In this document: one piece after another, positions 54,439 to 63,791 of the stretch
Position numbering within the stretch: position 1 is the first letter of the stretch
How the letters are laid out: every line of letters starts with the position of its first letter
From: Anodontia alba
Lineage: Eukaryota; Mollusca; Bivalvia; Lucinida; Lucinidae
Reading direction: 5' to 3'
NCBI GenBank assembly: GCA_964016985.1
Contig: OZ024823.1
Location: 42,008,264 to 42,072,263, forward strand
DNA: 64,000 nt
Notes under the pieces: model-generated
The model's input: the letters and a program-made list of their open reading frames with translations, nothing else
What the model was told of the DNA's origin: nothing
Databases searched by the model: none
Program-made: the position numbers and the translations under genes

Positions 54439-56082
54439 AGCTCACCGGAGCTATGCTCAGAATGAGTTATAGTGATCACTTTTCGTCCATCATCCTCCGT
54501 TAACATTTTCAAACGACTTCTCCTCTGAAGCCCCTGAGCCAATTTTGCTCAGATTTCATATGGAGCTTCTTTAGGTTGGGGGAACGGTAAATTGCTGTAA
54601 TGGCCGCGGTTCTTGACCAAGATGGCAGCCATGCCCATATATGGTAAAAACCTATAAATATCTTCTTCTCCAGAACCGAGGATGCCTTGTGTTTGCTTCC
54701 ATATGCATTTGTATGGGAAAAATGTTGAAAATTACAAATGACTTCTCTTCTGGAGCCTCTAAGCCTATGTTGCTCAAATTCCATTTGGAGCCTCCCTGGG
54801 GTAAGGGAATGAAAGATTGTTATAATGGTTGCCGTTCATTGACCAAGATGGCCACCATGCCCATATATGGTAAAAACATTTAAAAATCTTCTTCTTCAGA
54901 ACCAAGGATGTCTTTTGGCTGAATCTTTGCATAAATCATCGGGATCGGGAGGTCTACTAAAGTTGCTAAAATAATGGTCGTACATTGACATTTGACCTTT
55001 TTAAGGTGAGGTCAAGTTTGCTTCACTATGCATTTGTATGGGAAAAATGTTGAGAATTTCAAACCACTTCTCCTATGGAGCCTCTGTGCCAATGTTGCTC
55101 AAATTCATTTGGAGCCTCCCTGGGGCAGGGGAATGAAAGATTGCTAAAATAGTTGCCATCCATTGATCAAGATGGCCGCCATGTCCATATATGGTAAAAA
55201 CCTTCAAAAATCTTCTCCTCCAGAACAGAGGATGCCTTCAGGCTGAATCTTTGCATAAATCATCAGGGACGGGAGGTCTACCAAAATTGCTAAAATGATG
55301 GTCGTACATTGTCGTTTGACCTTTTTATTGCGAGGTCAAGTTTGCTTCCATATGCATTTTTATGGGCCCCATACATTTGTATGGAAAAACTGTTGATAAT
55401 TTCAAATGACTTCTCTGAGCCGAAACTTGCTCTGTAGCAACAGGATTGAAACCATTTAAAATTTTGTTGAATGGAATTCTAAGATGGCCACAATGGTTCC
55501 ACTCCATTGAACAAGGTGGCCTCCAGAGCTACAAATAGAACTCTTCAAACGATATCTAGTCCTTGACCAATGGCCCGATTTCAAAATATTTGCACAGAAT
55601 TGTTCCTCCAATGACCCTCTACCAAAATTGCTAAAATGATTCCACTTAGCTGAACAAAATGGCGACTAGAGCTAAAAATAGAAAACCTTTAAAAGACATC
55701 TCCTCCACGGCCATTGTCCTGATTTCAAAGTAATTTCACAGAAGTGTTTCTCTTATGGCACTTTACCAAAATTGCATAAATAATTCTGCCCGGCTGAACA
55801 AAATTGCCACTAGAGCTAAAAATAGAAAAAAAACAACAACATTCAACGACATCTTCTCCTTGGCCAGTAGCCTGATTTCAAAATGATTTCACAGAAATGT
55901 TCCTCTTATTTCCCTTTTTTTGACTAGATTGGCCCTTTGAAAATTTTAACCTTGTAAGCAAGATATCTCAAAACTGTTTAAGCCATTGCCTTGAAACTTG
56001 ACAAGCTGATTAGGAATGATGAGTAAATGAACTGATTAACTTACAGTTAACTCAGATGAGCATTGTGGCCCATGGACCTCTT
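54439..56082 (+). mobile_element. HTE, AGCTCACC subtype
   Basis: Hairpin AGCTCACCGGAGCTATGCTC, AGAATGAGTT. About three units related to the 496-bp array, then a GGCC-rich AATTTTTAGCTCTAG-type block repeated near 55650, 55800. Ends AACTCAGATGAGCATTGTGG, CCCATGGACCTCTT. It starts 130 bp after the third CPSF2 exon. Confidence 0.8.
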
Positions 56083-56138
56083 TTTTTTCACATTTTTAGA
56101 AAGCAAAAGGGTATAATACCCTGGTCCTGTTTTTTTAT

Positions 56139-56385
56139 GCCCCTGCATCAGATGATGCCGGGGGCATATAGTTTTTCGGTTTTCCGTACGTGGGTAGGTG
56201 CGTACGAATGTACATCCTTCTGTACGAATGTGTGTACGTACGTACGTCCATACATACGTACGTACGTACGTTATCATGTTAGAATCAGGTTAAGGCATTT
56301 GTACCAGGTAGAATTTTGCAGTTTTATAGTCGGTACCACACAGGGGGTGAGGGGGGTGCATCAGGATACATTTCTAGTTGTTTTT
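56139..56385 (+). mobile_element. Short HTE
   Basis: Hairpin TATGCCCCTGCATCAGATGA, TGCCGGGGGCATA; ACGTACGTACG microsatellite (about 56233-56271); ends GGGGGGTGCATCAGGATACA, TTTCTAGTTG. Complete but lacks a tandem core. Confidence 0.7.
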
Positions 56386-56489
56386 TTTTTTTTTTGTTGT
56401 TTTTTTAAATATCCACACACAGGCAAACACACACACCAAATCAAATAGTTGTTTCCTACTACATAAGGGAACTGGACACACTTGGTAAA

Positions 56490-56565
56490 TACAGTCAATC
56501 CTCGTTATACCAACACTCGATACAACAACAAAATTGGTTATACCGACAATTTGACTAGCACAGAA
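56490..56565. repeat. pogo/Tigger-like terminal fragment
   Basis: TACAGTCAATCCTCGTTATA, CCAACACTCGATACAACAAC resembles ends of pogo-type DNA transposons (CAGT...CTCGTTATA, CGATATAACGA-like). No partner end was seen. Confidence 0.4.
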
Positions 56566-56604
56566 ACCCACTCTCAAGAGGTGACTGTTAATCAGAAATT
56601 ATGC

Positions 56605-56725
56605 AGAAACATTATTATTTAATACTTCAAGCAACATATGTTTTGGATATTTGTTAGAATTGCCTCACTGAGGCAATTCTAACAAATGTCCAAAACATAC
56701 GTTCTATAAAGAAATAAGAATAAAA
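56605..56725. repeat. palD MITE, variant
   Basis: AACATATGTTTTGGATATTT, GTTAGAATTGCCTCACTGAG and the inverse. Confidence 0.85.
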
Positions 56726-56869
56726 CATGACTCTTGTTGCATATCATTCTGCTCATTAAGCATTTTTTACAACAACAAATTCATTTTAATGGCAATATCT
56801 TTGTCGTTGGTCACTGTATTTTGCCAATTTATCAGAGGAGACAATTTTTGTGACTTTCTGTTTTCTTTC

Positions 56870-57000
56870 TTGCACAGCAAGCCCTTTCTGAAAAACAGTC
56901 TACTCTAAAAGGAAAGAATTTGCTCCCCTTGGGAGCAAATTCTTTCCTTTTGGAGTAGACCCTTTTTCTGACTAGGCACACCAATTTTGACAGAGTATAT
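56870..57000. repeat. palH palindrome, near-perfect
   Basis: GTCTACTCTAAAAGGAAAGA, ATTTGCTCCCCTTGGGAGCA, AATTCTTTCCTTTTGGAGTA, GACCC. Confidence 0.85.
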
Positions 57001-57046
57001 AATCTCTAAAAATATAACATTTTCCCTTGAGATGAATAGATACATC

Positions 57047-57273
57047 TTAACTCTTTCCCCCGCTAGTAGCAACTTTTGTCGTCTGCTGATAACCTTTGCA
57101 AACAGTTTTGACCCAGATCAGGCCCACAAAATGTCGGGCCTGATCTGGGTCCAAACTGTTTGACACTCTGATGTTATTCCTGAAAGACTTTTTTGAAAAA
57201 GTAATTTAAAAAAACAAAAATATCCACAGACGACAAAAAAGCATGCAAAATAACCTAGCATGTAAAGGGTTAA
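57047..57273 (+). repeat. palG MITE, first of an inverted pair
   Basis: TTAACTCTTTCCCCCGCTAG, TAGCAACTTTTGTCGTCTGC; hairpin CAAACAGTTTTGACCCAGAT and inverse; ends ATCCACAGACGACAAAAAAG, GTAAAGGGTTAA. Confidence 0.85.
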
Positions 57274-57394
57274 AGAGAGAGCACCCAAAGATGAAAGTTT
57301 TTGTCTCCCTTTTCAAAAAGAGACAACTCCACCAGAAAAGAATTTGCTTCCTTGGTATATGAATTCCTTCTCAAGTAGGACTCTTGTCCATTCT

Positions 57395-57621
57395 TTATCT
57401 CTTTGCATGCTGGGTAATTTTGCATGCTTTTTTGTCATCTGTGGATCTTTTTTTTTTTTTAAATTAGCATTTTCAAAGAAAACTTTAGGAATACCATCAG
57501 AGTGTCAAACAGTTTGGATCCAAATCAGGTCCGACCTTTTGTTGGGCCTGATCTGAGTCCAAACTGTTTGCAAAGGTTATCAGCAGATGACAAAAGTTGC
57601 CACTAGCAGGGAAAGAGTTAA
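57395..57621 (-). repeat. palG MITE, second of the inverted pair
   Basis: CTCTTTGCATGCTGGGTAAT first; hairpin CAAACAGTTTGGATCCAAAT and inverse; ends AAAGTTGCCACTAGCAGGGA, AAGAGTTAA. Reverse complement of the copy at 57047. Confidence 0.85.
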
Positions 57622-57811
57622 TAGTAACCTGCTTTGAGAAGGGAGGCAACTACTTTCTGCTCAGAGTGATCTCCCTTGGCAGTATGCTTCTTGTTCACCT
57701 TAAAGGGAAAAGCAAGGCTGGCAAAGAAATCATATGAAATGAGTAGTCTTCATAGACCATGCATTTTAATGCAAATATGATCAAATTCAGATAAAAATTA
57801 AGAACAGTAAT

Positions 57812-57991
57812 GTTTACTGAGGCTCTAAACATTTCAAAATATTGAATAAAATCTTCTTCCTGACAGAAAATGGTGCAGTTTTCAACCAAAATAAGTATAT
57901 TTCTAGAGGAGAAGCAATATACATAAAACAGAGCTAAAATGTTGTGGCAATGTTGTGTTGTAACCTAGTTATTTAGGTTTTGCATATTTAG
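57812..57991 (+). repeat. About 180-bp duplicated segment, copy 1
   Basis: ACTGAGGCTCTAAACATTTC, AAAATATTGAATAAAATCTT, GACAGAAAATGGTGCAGTTT, CAGAGCTAAAATGTT, TTTAGGTTTTGCATATTTAG. Copy 2 surrounds the Tc1 at 58281-59876. No function recognised. Confidence 0.9.
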
Positions 57992-58200
57992 TTAACCCTA
58001 GTCCTGCTGAACCCGGATATGCCTTGCCTTTGCAAACAGTGTAGATTCCAGATCATTTGGCTTCTGAAGAAGCCAACTGATCTGCACTGTTTGCCATTAA
58101 GTATGTGAATTTATAGCAAAAATCCAGATCAAGTAATCTGATTGGCTAATAACTAGAAGTGGGCATGGCATTTTAATTTATTCAGCAGGACAAGGGTTAA
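57992..58200 (+). repeat. palA MITE at a TTAA present empty in the duplicate copy
   Basis: TTAACCCTAGTCCTGCTGAAC to GCAGGACAAGGGTTAA. The matching position in the other duplicate (60011-60023) reads CATATTTAATTAA with no insert. Confidence 0.9.
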
Positions 58201-58491
58201 TGAGTTTTAAAGATTTTAAACCATTTGTCAAGGATGCCACCATTTTGAATATTTATTGAGGTTCCAAACATTTCAAAATATACGTGGCAAAAAAAGTTAG
58301 GGATATTTGTATGTATGGTGAAATAAAAGGAAACTAAGACATATCTGAAATCTGAAATTGATATATTTGATTACATCATTTCATTTACAGACAAAAATCA
58401 AACCCATCTGTTGGAGTCTGTAGTAATAGAAGTGAATTAGAAAATTTGTATGGAAGATCACTAGGGTCACCAATAAAACCTCACAAATCTG

Positions 58492-59290
58492 TCAATATCG
58501 CGTATGTCCACCTGTTGCATCTATGCAGGCCACACAACGACGACGCATACTCCTCATGAGTCTGGCAATCTGTAGCTGGGGTATCCTCCTCCACTCCTCC
58601 TGCAAGGCTGTGCCCAAAGCTTGGAGCGTTCTTGGTCGTGAAACTCTCTGTCGTACACGCTGGCCAAGAATGTCCCAAACATGCTCGATTGGCGACAAGT
58701 CAGGGGATCGAGCAGGCCAATCAAGATGATCCACATTGTTCTGCTGCAGGAACTGCTGTACTATCCTCGCCCGATGAGGTATTGTGTTGTCATCCTGCAG
58801 CACTACGTGGTGTTGTTGAACAAAAGGCAGAACAACTGGCTGTAGCACTTCATTGATGAAGCGTTGGCCTGTCATAGTTCCGTTTAGCACAAGCAGCTCC
58901 GTACGGGAACGCCCCATACCATATGACTTCCTCCTCCATACCGGTCATGTTCAACAATGGCGCAGTTCGCGTACCTCTCACCTCTGCGACGCCAAACACG
59001 ACGTCGTCTGTCAAGCATATCCAGCAGAAACCGTGACTTGTCGGTAAAGAGTACAGTCACCCATTGTTGGTTAGTCCATCGACGATTCTGCCTTGTCCAT
59101 GCTAGCCTGGCTTGTCTATGTCTCTGGGAAAGTGGCACCCCAATGTAAGGTCGCCGAGCTCTAAGTCCAGCGCTGTGAAGTCGATTCCGCATGGTTTGAA
59201 CAGACACTCTTGTTCCAGTAAGCCCCGAACAACTGCGCAAACGTCTCAAGAACTGGAATATAAGTGTCTGTTCAAACCGTGCGGAATCGA
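58492..59290 (-). pseudogene. Tc1-like transposase, broken, left arm
   Basis: DDE transposase of the Tc1 group, which cuts and inserts at TA. Read from 59290 leftwards, one frame gives FLRRLRSCSGLTGTRVSVQT, RNRLHSAGLRARRPYIGVPL and WVTVLFTDKSRFLLDMLDRR, so the usual first catalytic aspartate lies in the FTDKSRF block. It continues VWRRRGERYANCAIVEHDRY, GGGSHMVWG. The frame shifts around 58890-58917. A second frame continues GRSRTELLVLNGTMTGQRFI, FVQQHHVVLQDDNTIPHRAR (second catalytic Asp in QDDN) and DHLDWPARSPDLSPIEHVWD (normal third acidic residue E in PIEHVWD), and ends at 58492 with GGHTRY. The N-terminal DNA-binding part is missing because the palindrome axis replaces it. The frameshift and missing N terminus make it inactive. 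Confidence 0.9.
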
Positions 59291-59670
59291 CTTCACAGCA
59301 AACTGCTCCACTGTTGAACATGACTGGGATGGAGGAGGAAGTCTTATGGTACCACGTAGTGCTGCAGGATGACAACGCAAGATCTCATCGGGCGAGGATA
59401 GTACAGCAGTTCCTGCAGCAGAACAATGAGGATCATCTCGACTGGCCTGCTCGATCCCCTGACTTGTCGCCAATCGAGCATGTTTGGTACATTCTCGGCC
59501 AGCGTGTACGACAGAGAGTTCCACGACCAAGAACACTCCAAGCTTTGGGCGCAGCCTTGCAGGAGGAGTGGAGGAGGATACCCCAGCTACAGATTACCAG
59601 ACTCATCAGGAGTATGCGTCGTCGTTGTGTGGCCTGCATAGATGCAACAGGTGGACATACGCGATATTGA
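59251..59670 (+). pseudogene. Tc1-like transposase, broken, right arm
   Basis: Inverted partner of the left arm. Fragments in order: SVQT-RNRLHS-type codons near 59255-59299, then a deletion; NCSTVEHDWDGGGSLMV near 59300-59350, then a second deletion. Last comes one open stretch from about 59352, HVVLQDDNARSHRARIVQQF, DHLDWPARSPDLSPIEHVWY, RMRRRCVACID-like end, GGHTRY, stop at 59668-59670. The catalytic block with the first aspartate is deleted. The arm is about 90% similar by eye to the left arm over the shared C-terminal half; I did not compute identity. Confidence 0.9.
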
Positions 59671-60310
59671 CAGATTTGTGAGGTTTTATTGGTGACCCTA
59701 GTGATCTTCCATACAAATTTTCTCATTTGCATCTAGTTCTACAGACTCCAACGGATGGATTTTTGTCAGTAAATGAAATGATGTAATCAAATATATCAAT
59801 TTCAGATTTCAGATATGTCTTAGTTTCCCTTTATTTCACCGTTCATACAAATATCCCTAATTTTTTTTGCCACGTATATTAAATAAAATCGTCTTTCTGA
59901 CAGAAAACGGTGCAGTTTTCAAGCAAGATCAATATATTTCTAAAGAAGAAGCTATATACATAAAAACAGAGCTAAAATGTTATTGAAAATTTTTAATTAT
60001 TTAGGTTTTGCATATTTAATTAAGGCATTTTGATGTCATAAAGCCTCATTCATTACGACAACACGCCTATTCAAATATACTGAAAATTTTACCACCAAAA
60101 AATTGAAAATTTTCAGATGAAAATTCTGATATTTTTCACATTTCTGCTCAAAACATAGATTGTGGGTATTCGTTAGAACGGCCTCAGTGAGGCCGTTCTA
60201 ACGAGTACCCACAACCTATGTTTTTGAGCAGAAATAAGTAAAATAATGTATACCCCTGTAAACCCCAGTTTTACTATATAAAAGTGGGGTTTAAGGGGGT
60301 CAGCTTTATA

Positions 60311-61650
60311 CGAGGGATGTTCAAAATGAATTGCTTATTGTCCTGTAGCTCGATATCCACGTGGGGCACGATAAAAACCAATACATACCTGTATAGGGCT
60401 ATTCAATATCTACACAATGGTGTATAAATGTACATGTTTGACTAAGTGTAAGACATAAAATTTGCCATTTGAATACACGCAGTCATTGACCACTGCAGTA
60501 AAAATGGTTGGTAGAAGCGTCGACAAAAGAGATGAAATACGGGCTTACATCAAAGCTCGCTCAAAACTTGGTTGTTCTTTGAAGAAGCTGATGACTGAAA
60601 TTTCTACTGCTTTTGGACCTTCTTGTGTGTCTTATGACACAGTTAGGCGGTGGAAAAAGAAATTTGAATCTGGTGTAGAGTCCATCAAAAATGCACCGAA
60701 ATCAGGTAGGCCAAAATCTGCATCTCGTAAAGATATCGTTTCCAAAATAAAGGAAATCATTGAAGGAGATGCCAGATTTACAGTTCGTGATATTACACGA
60801 AAGGTAGGCTTATCACTATCAACGGTTCACCTTATTTTGAAGAAGCATTTGAAAGTCAGAAAGATTTCTGCTAGATGGGTGCCACATCTGTTGACTGACG
60901 AGCAAAAGAGGCAACGGGTTAAAGTGGCCAAAAAGCTGCTTCAAATGTTTCCAGAATATGACAAAAAGCAGTTTGCCAATGTCGTCACAGGTGATGAAAC
61001 CTTGGTCCGTTATTTTGAGCCCGTCAGAAAGGTTAGCAATAAGATCTGGGCCACTAAACACAGCAAACGCCCAATAATTGCCAAACGTTCTTTGAGTACA
61101 AAGAAGGTTTTGTATGCAATCTTCTTCTCTGGTGAAGGAGTCGCAATAAAAGTGCCAGTGAAAAAGGGCAAAAGCATCACCGGAAAGTAATACAAAGACG
61201 TAGTACTGAAGAAACTGAAAAAGTATTATCAGAAACGACGCCCTGCTACTGGTTTTAAACATGTCCGTCTTCTACATGACAATGCCCCAGCTCATACCTC
61301 TGCAATAGTTACGGCGTTTTTGAAGAAAGAAAAAGTAACTGTTTTGCCTCACCCCCCGTATTCCCCAGACCTTGCCCCATGTGATTTTTTTTTGTTTCCG
61401 AAATTGAAAGCATTCCTTGCTGGGCGGAAATACCAGTCCCGACAGGCACTTGGATCTGCCATTCATCAGTACCTTATTACTGTGCCCAAATCAGCGTCCC
61501 GTGACGCCTTCAAGAAGTGGATACATCGGCTGAAACTTTGTATTTCTAGCCACGGGGAGTACTTCGAGGGCATGAAATGAGTACTTTTGGGCTAACTTGA
61601 AATTTGAAGTCTCCAGATAGAAATAAGCAATTCATTTCGAACATCCCTCA
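60311..61650 (+). mobile_element. mariner element, 1,340 bp, TA flanked
   Basis: Terminal inverted repeats of about 29 bp: left GAGGGATGTTCAAAATGAAT, TGCTTATT and right inverse GAGGGATGTTCGAAATGAAT, TGCTTATT (one internal difference plus the first base). TA target duplication at 60309-60310 and 61651-61652. Normal mariner length; no indel is evident. Confidence 0.95.
60504..61580 (+). pseudogene. mariner transposase with a single in-frame stop
   Basis: Cut-and-paste transposase, 359 codons including the end stop; mariner proteins are usually about 345-355 residues. The ATG at 60504 (MVGRSVDKRDEIRAYIKARS) was chosen because it starts the conserved N-terminal helix-turn-helix region. An upstream ATG at 60462 adds 14 unconserved codons. 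Order: first HTH with DTVRRWKKKFESG, the GRPKS linker, second HTH (FTVRDITRKVGLSLSTVH), WVPHLLT. The catalytic triad follows: D in VVTGDET, D in LLHDNAPAHT, D in SPDLAPCDFFLFPKLK. The last two are separated by 34 residues, the mariner D,D34D signature. A TAA at 61188-61190 replaces the tyrosine usual after TGK (TGK-YKDVVLKK). The tryptophan normally after GDET is leucine. Otherwise the frame is open, so decay is recent. Confidence 0.95.
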
Positions 61651-61675
61651 TATAGGCATGTTTTCGTGATGAAAT

Positions 61676-61879
61676 ATTCAAAATGGTGATGCCAATAAAA
61701 GCATTTGACACCTTCAAACCTTAATACAGCCTTATATTTCATTCAGTTTTGACACAGCACTTACCATAATGCACTAGTTGCAGAATGTCAGTAGGTTTTC
61801 TTTATAGTTGATTTACATGAACTTGTAAGCCCAGGTTTCATGGAAAAATATTATAGAATGCTATCCACTTTATTTTTAA
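61676..61879. other. Spacer between palE and palC
   Basis: No feature was recognised. Confidence 0.3.
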
Positions 61880-62075
61880 CACTAAGCACTCTAGGTAAAA
61901 TTTTCAGCAGACAACTTTTTTATTTATTTATTTTTTTTCAGAAAATAGGCTTTAACATTGGCATGAAATGTCAATGCCTACTTTCTGGGAAAAAATAAGA
62001 AAATATGATCAGTTTGTCAACTGCTGAATAGGCCCAGAGGGTAGTAATGGTAAAAATGCATTTTTCTTTGGGTCT
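61880..62075. repeat. palC MITE
   Basis: TTAACACTAAGCACTCTAGG; centre shortened (ACATTGGCATGAAATGTCAA); ends AGGCCCAGAGGGTAGTAATG. Confidence 0.75.
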
Positions 62076-62099
62076 TAAATGTTATCTTTTTAAACCATA

Positions 62100-62220
62100 G
62101 CCTTTACCACTTTCCAGGATAATTCAACAGATGACAGACAAACATGTTTTCTTATTTTCCCCTCAAAATAGATTTTGAAATTTCATAATTTCATGCAAAT
62201 TATCTCTTTCAGAGACAATA
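62100..62220. repeat. palC MITE, half, at the edge of another insertion
   Basis: CCTTTACCACTTTCCAGGAT, TTTCATGCAAATTATCTCTT, TCAGAGACAATA, then non-palC sequence. Confidence 0.65.
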
Positions 62221-63791
62221 GACCCTTTTCACAATCGTAATTTCCAATAATTGTTGAGTGGAAAATTTCCAGAAATGTATCGAGATCGAGGCTGGCAGTG
62301 TATTGACAATGTGGAAATGAAAGACACTCGCTACAACCTGTGATAAATTCAGGGTTCTCGGGGACGCAGGGACACATAAATCCGGGTTCTGATTCCCAAA
62401 AATTCCCAAAGCTGAGTCTGCCGGATGCATGTTTTTCCCAGTGAGACTACTACTAATTATGATGGATTATTTAATTGATGTCCGCAACATGTTATTCTTA
62501 CCATCAGTAGCATTCTAAAAGAATAATCTGCAGCGTGTTTTTCACAACTGCGACAGTACCGTTATCTACTTGCTAAGCAAGCGGTAGTTAAACAGGTGTT
62601 GGCAGTTAACACTTCAGCAATTGTTAACTGGTTGAGCAATTAAAGCATGCGACTGACAACGTTATGCACCCCTTCCCTTTTGTGTATTACCTCTACTGAC
62701 CAACTGATTCATCGAGATGCACATGCAGGTGTTATGTCTTTTATCCTCTGAGACTGGCAGTTTTTTTATTGTTTTTTTTTTTGTTGCTGTTTTTTTATTG
62801 ATCTTTTTTTCCAATTCAAAATTTTCGGATGTCGAATTTTTGTCACTGACTTCAGAGACGCACACTCACTGTTTTCTGCTGAAAGACAACAAGCACCCAA
62901 GCAAAATAGTACATTATCTGTTTGCGAGATCTTCGCATCGGAACTGTTATTCCTGCTGGCCACTAAAATAGTTTCTTAGTACCACTGAATCTATCACATA
63001 AACCCTGTGTAGAGTCTCATCATATGGGATGCTCAGATGCACCCCAGATGACGATACACTGAACTGTTTGCATTTCTAATATAAGTTAAATTTTTCTATA
63101 GCTTTCACATGAAAAACAGCGCATGCTCATAATGGTAGCACATGCTCGTAATGGTAACGTCAGATGACAATGTGGCGGGGAAACCCTTTTGGGAGAAAAA
63201 CAAACTATTACCTTGTTGGATTGTAGAGCGTTTACTTGTCAGAAATGCATACAAAACAGACACATTAAAAACAGAACTAAATTACCAAGACTGTTTCTGC
63301 AAATCAAAGCAGTAGATCGAAATGTCAGCAAGTAAAAAAACAAGTCCCGGATATAGCGTTTATTGATCACAGCACATGTTTACATTGAAATGACATTTTG
63401 CGGGAAGCTCAACAGAGGTGGTCATGATCAGAATGTGGGGATATATTTCATATACAAGTTTGCGATAGCATATAAGAGAGCTTAAATCAGTTTTGATTAA
63501 AATATGTTTCACTTAAAATCCATAGCACTCGAGATCACTTAATACAGACAGCAATGATCTTCTTTAGGGTAGGGTACTGAATTTAACTGAAAAGCAATGT
63601 AGAGGAGACTCATGAAGAAGAAATGGGACTGCTAATTACACAGGAATTTCCACAAATTTTCTATTGTGTACTAAGTCTTGGTCTGACAATCCGTCATTGT
63701 TATCTGTGATACACCCCAAGCCTCGCTCTGGATTAACAAGATTATGCATGGATTAGCGAGAGCGGTAAAACTTGCGATCGTGAAACTGTTC
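62221..63791. mobile_element. Probable 1.57-kb TA-flanked element with long imperfect inverted ends
   Basis: Left end GACCCTTTTCACAATCG and inverse of the right end GAACAGTTTCACGATCG agree at 13 of 17 positions. A second stretch (GAGATCGAGGCTGGCAGTGT near 62281 against the inverse of ATACACCCCAAGCCTCGCTC near 63710) extends the inverted repeat. TA lies on both sides (62219-62220, 63792-63793), and palC is interrupted at the left. No ORF of note. Family unknown. Confidence 0.45.

Larger units (their letters stand above)
58281..59876. mobile_element. Fold-back (head-to-head) Tc1-like element
   Basis: 1,596 bp flanked by TA (58279-58280, 59877-59878). Both termini are the same Tc1 3' end: TACGTGGCAAAAAAAGTTAG at left and its inverse at right. 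The left arm (58281 to about 59220) and right arm (about 59251 to 59876) are inverted copies around a spacer of about 30 bp. The right arm has internal deletions. Copy 1 of the surrounding duplicate shows the empty TA. Confidence 0.9.
58245..60023 (+). repeat. About 180-bp duplicated segment, copy 2, split by Tc1
   Basis: The left piece ends CCAAACATTTCAAAATA (58280). The right piece starts TATTAAATAAAATCGTC (59877) and runs to CATATTTAATTAA. Confidence 0.9.
60052..61675. repeat. palE MITE split by a mariner
   Basis: The left part (60052-60310) runs from ATTACGACAACACGCCTATT to AAGGGGGTCAGCTTTATA. The right part (61651-61675) is TATAGGCATGTTTTCGTGAT. Together they equal the palE copy at 29459. 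Confidence 0.9.

Noticed and set aside
56047..56448. Open frames rich in RTYV or YVR repeats
   Set aside because: Translation of the ACGT microsatellite in a short hairpin-started element.
58523..59732. Other open frames of 60-99 codons across the Tc1
   Set aside because: They are antisense or out-of-frame readings of the two inverted transposase arms.
60819..61262. 147-codon open frame on the minus strand
   Set aside because: It is the complement of the mariner transposase.
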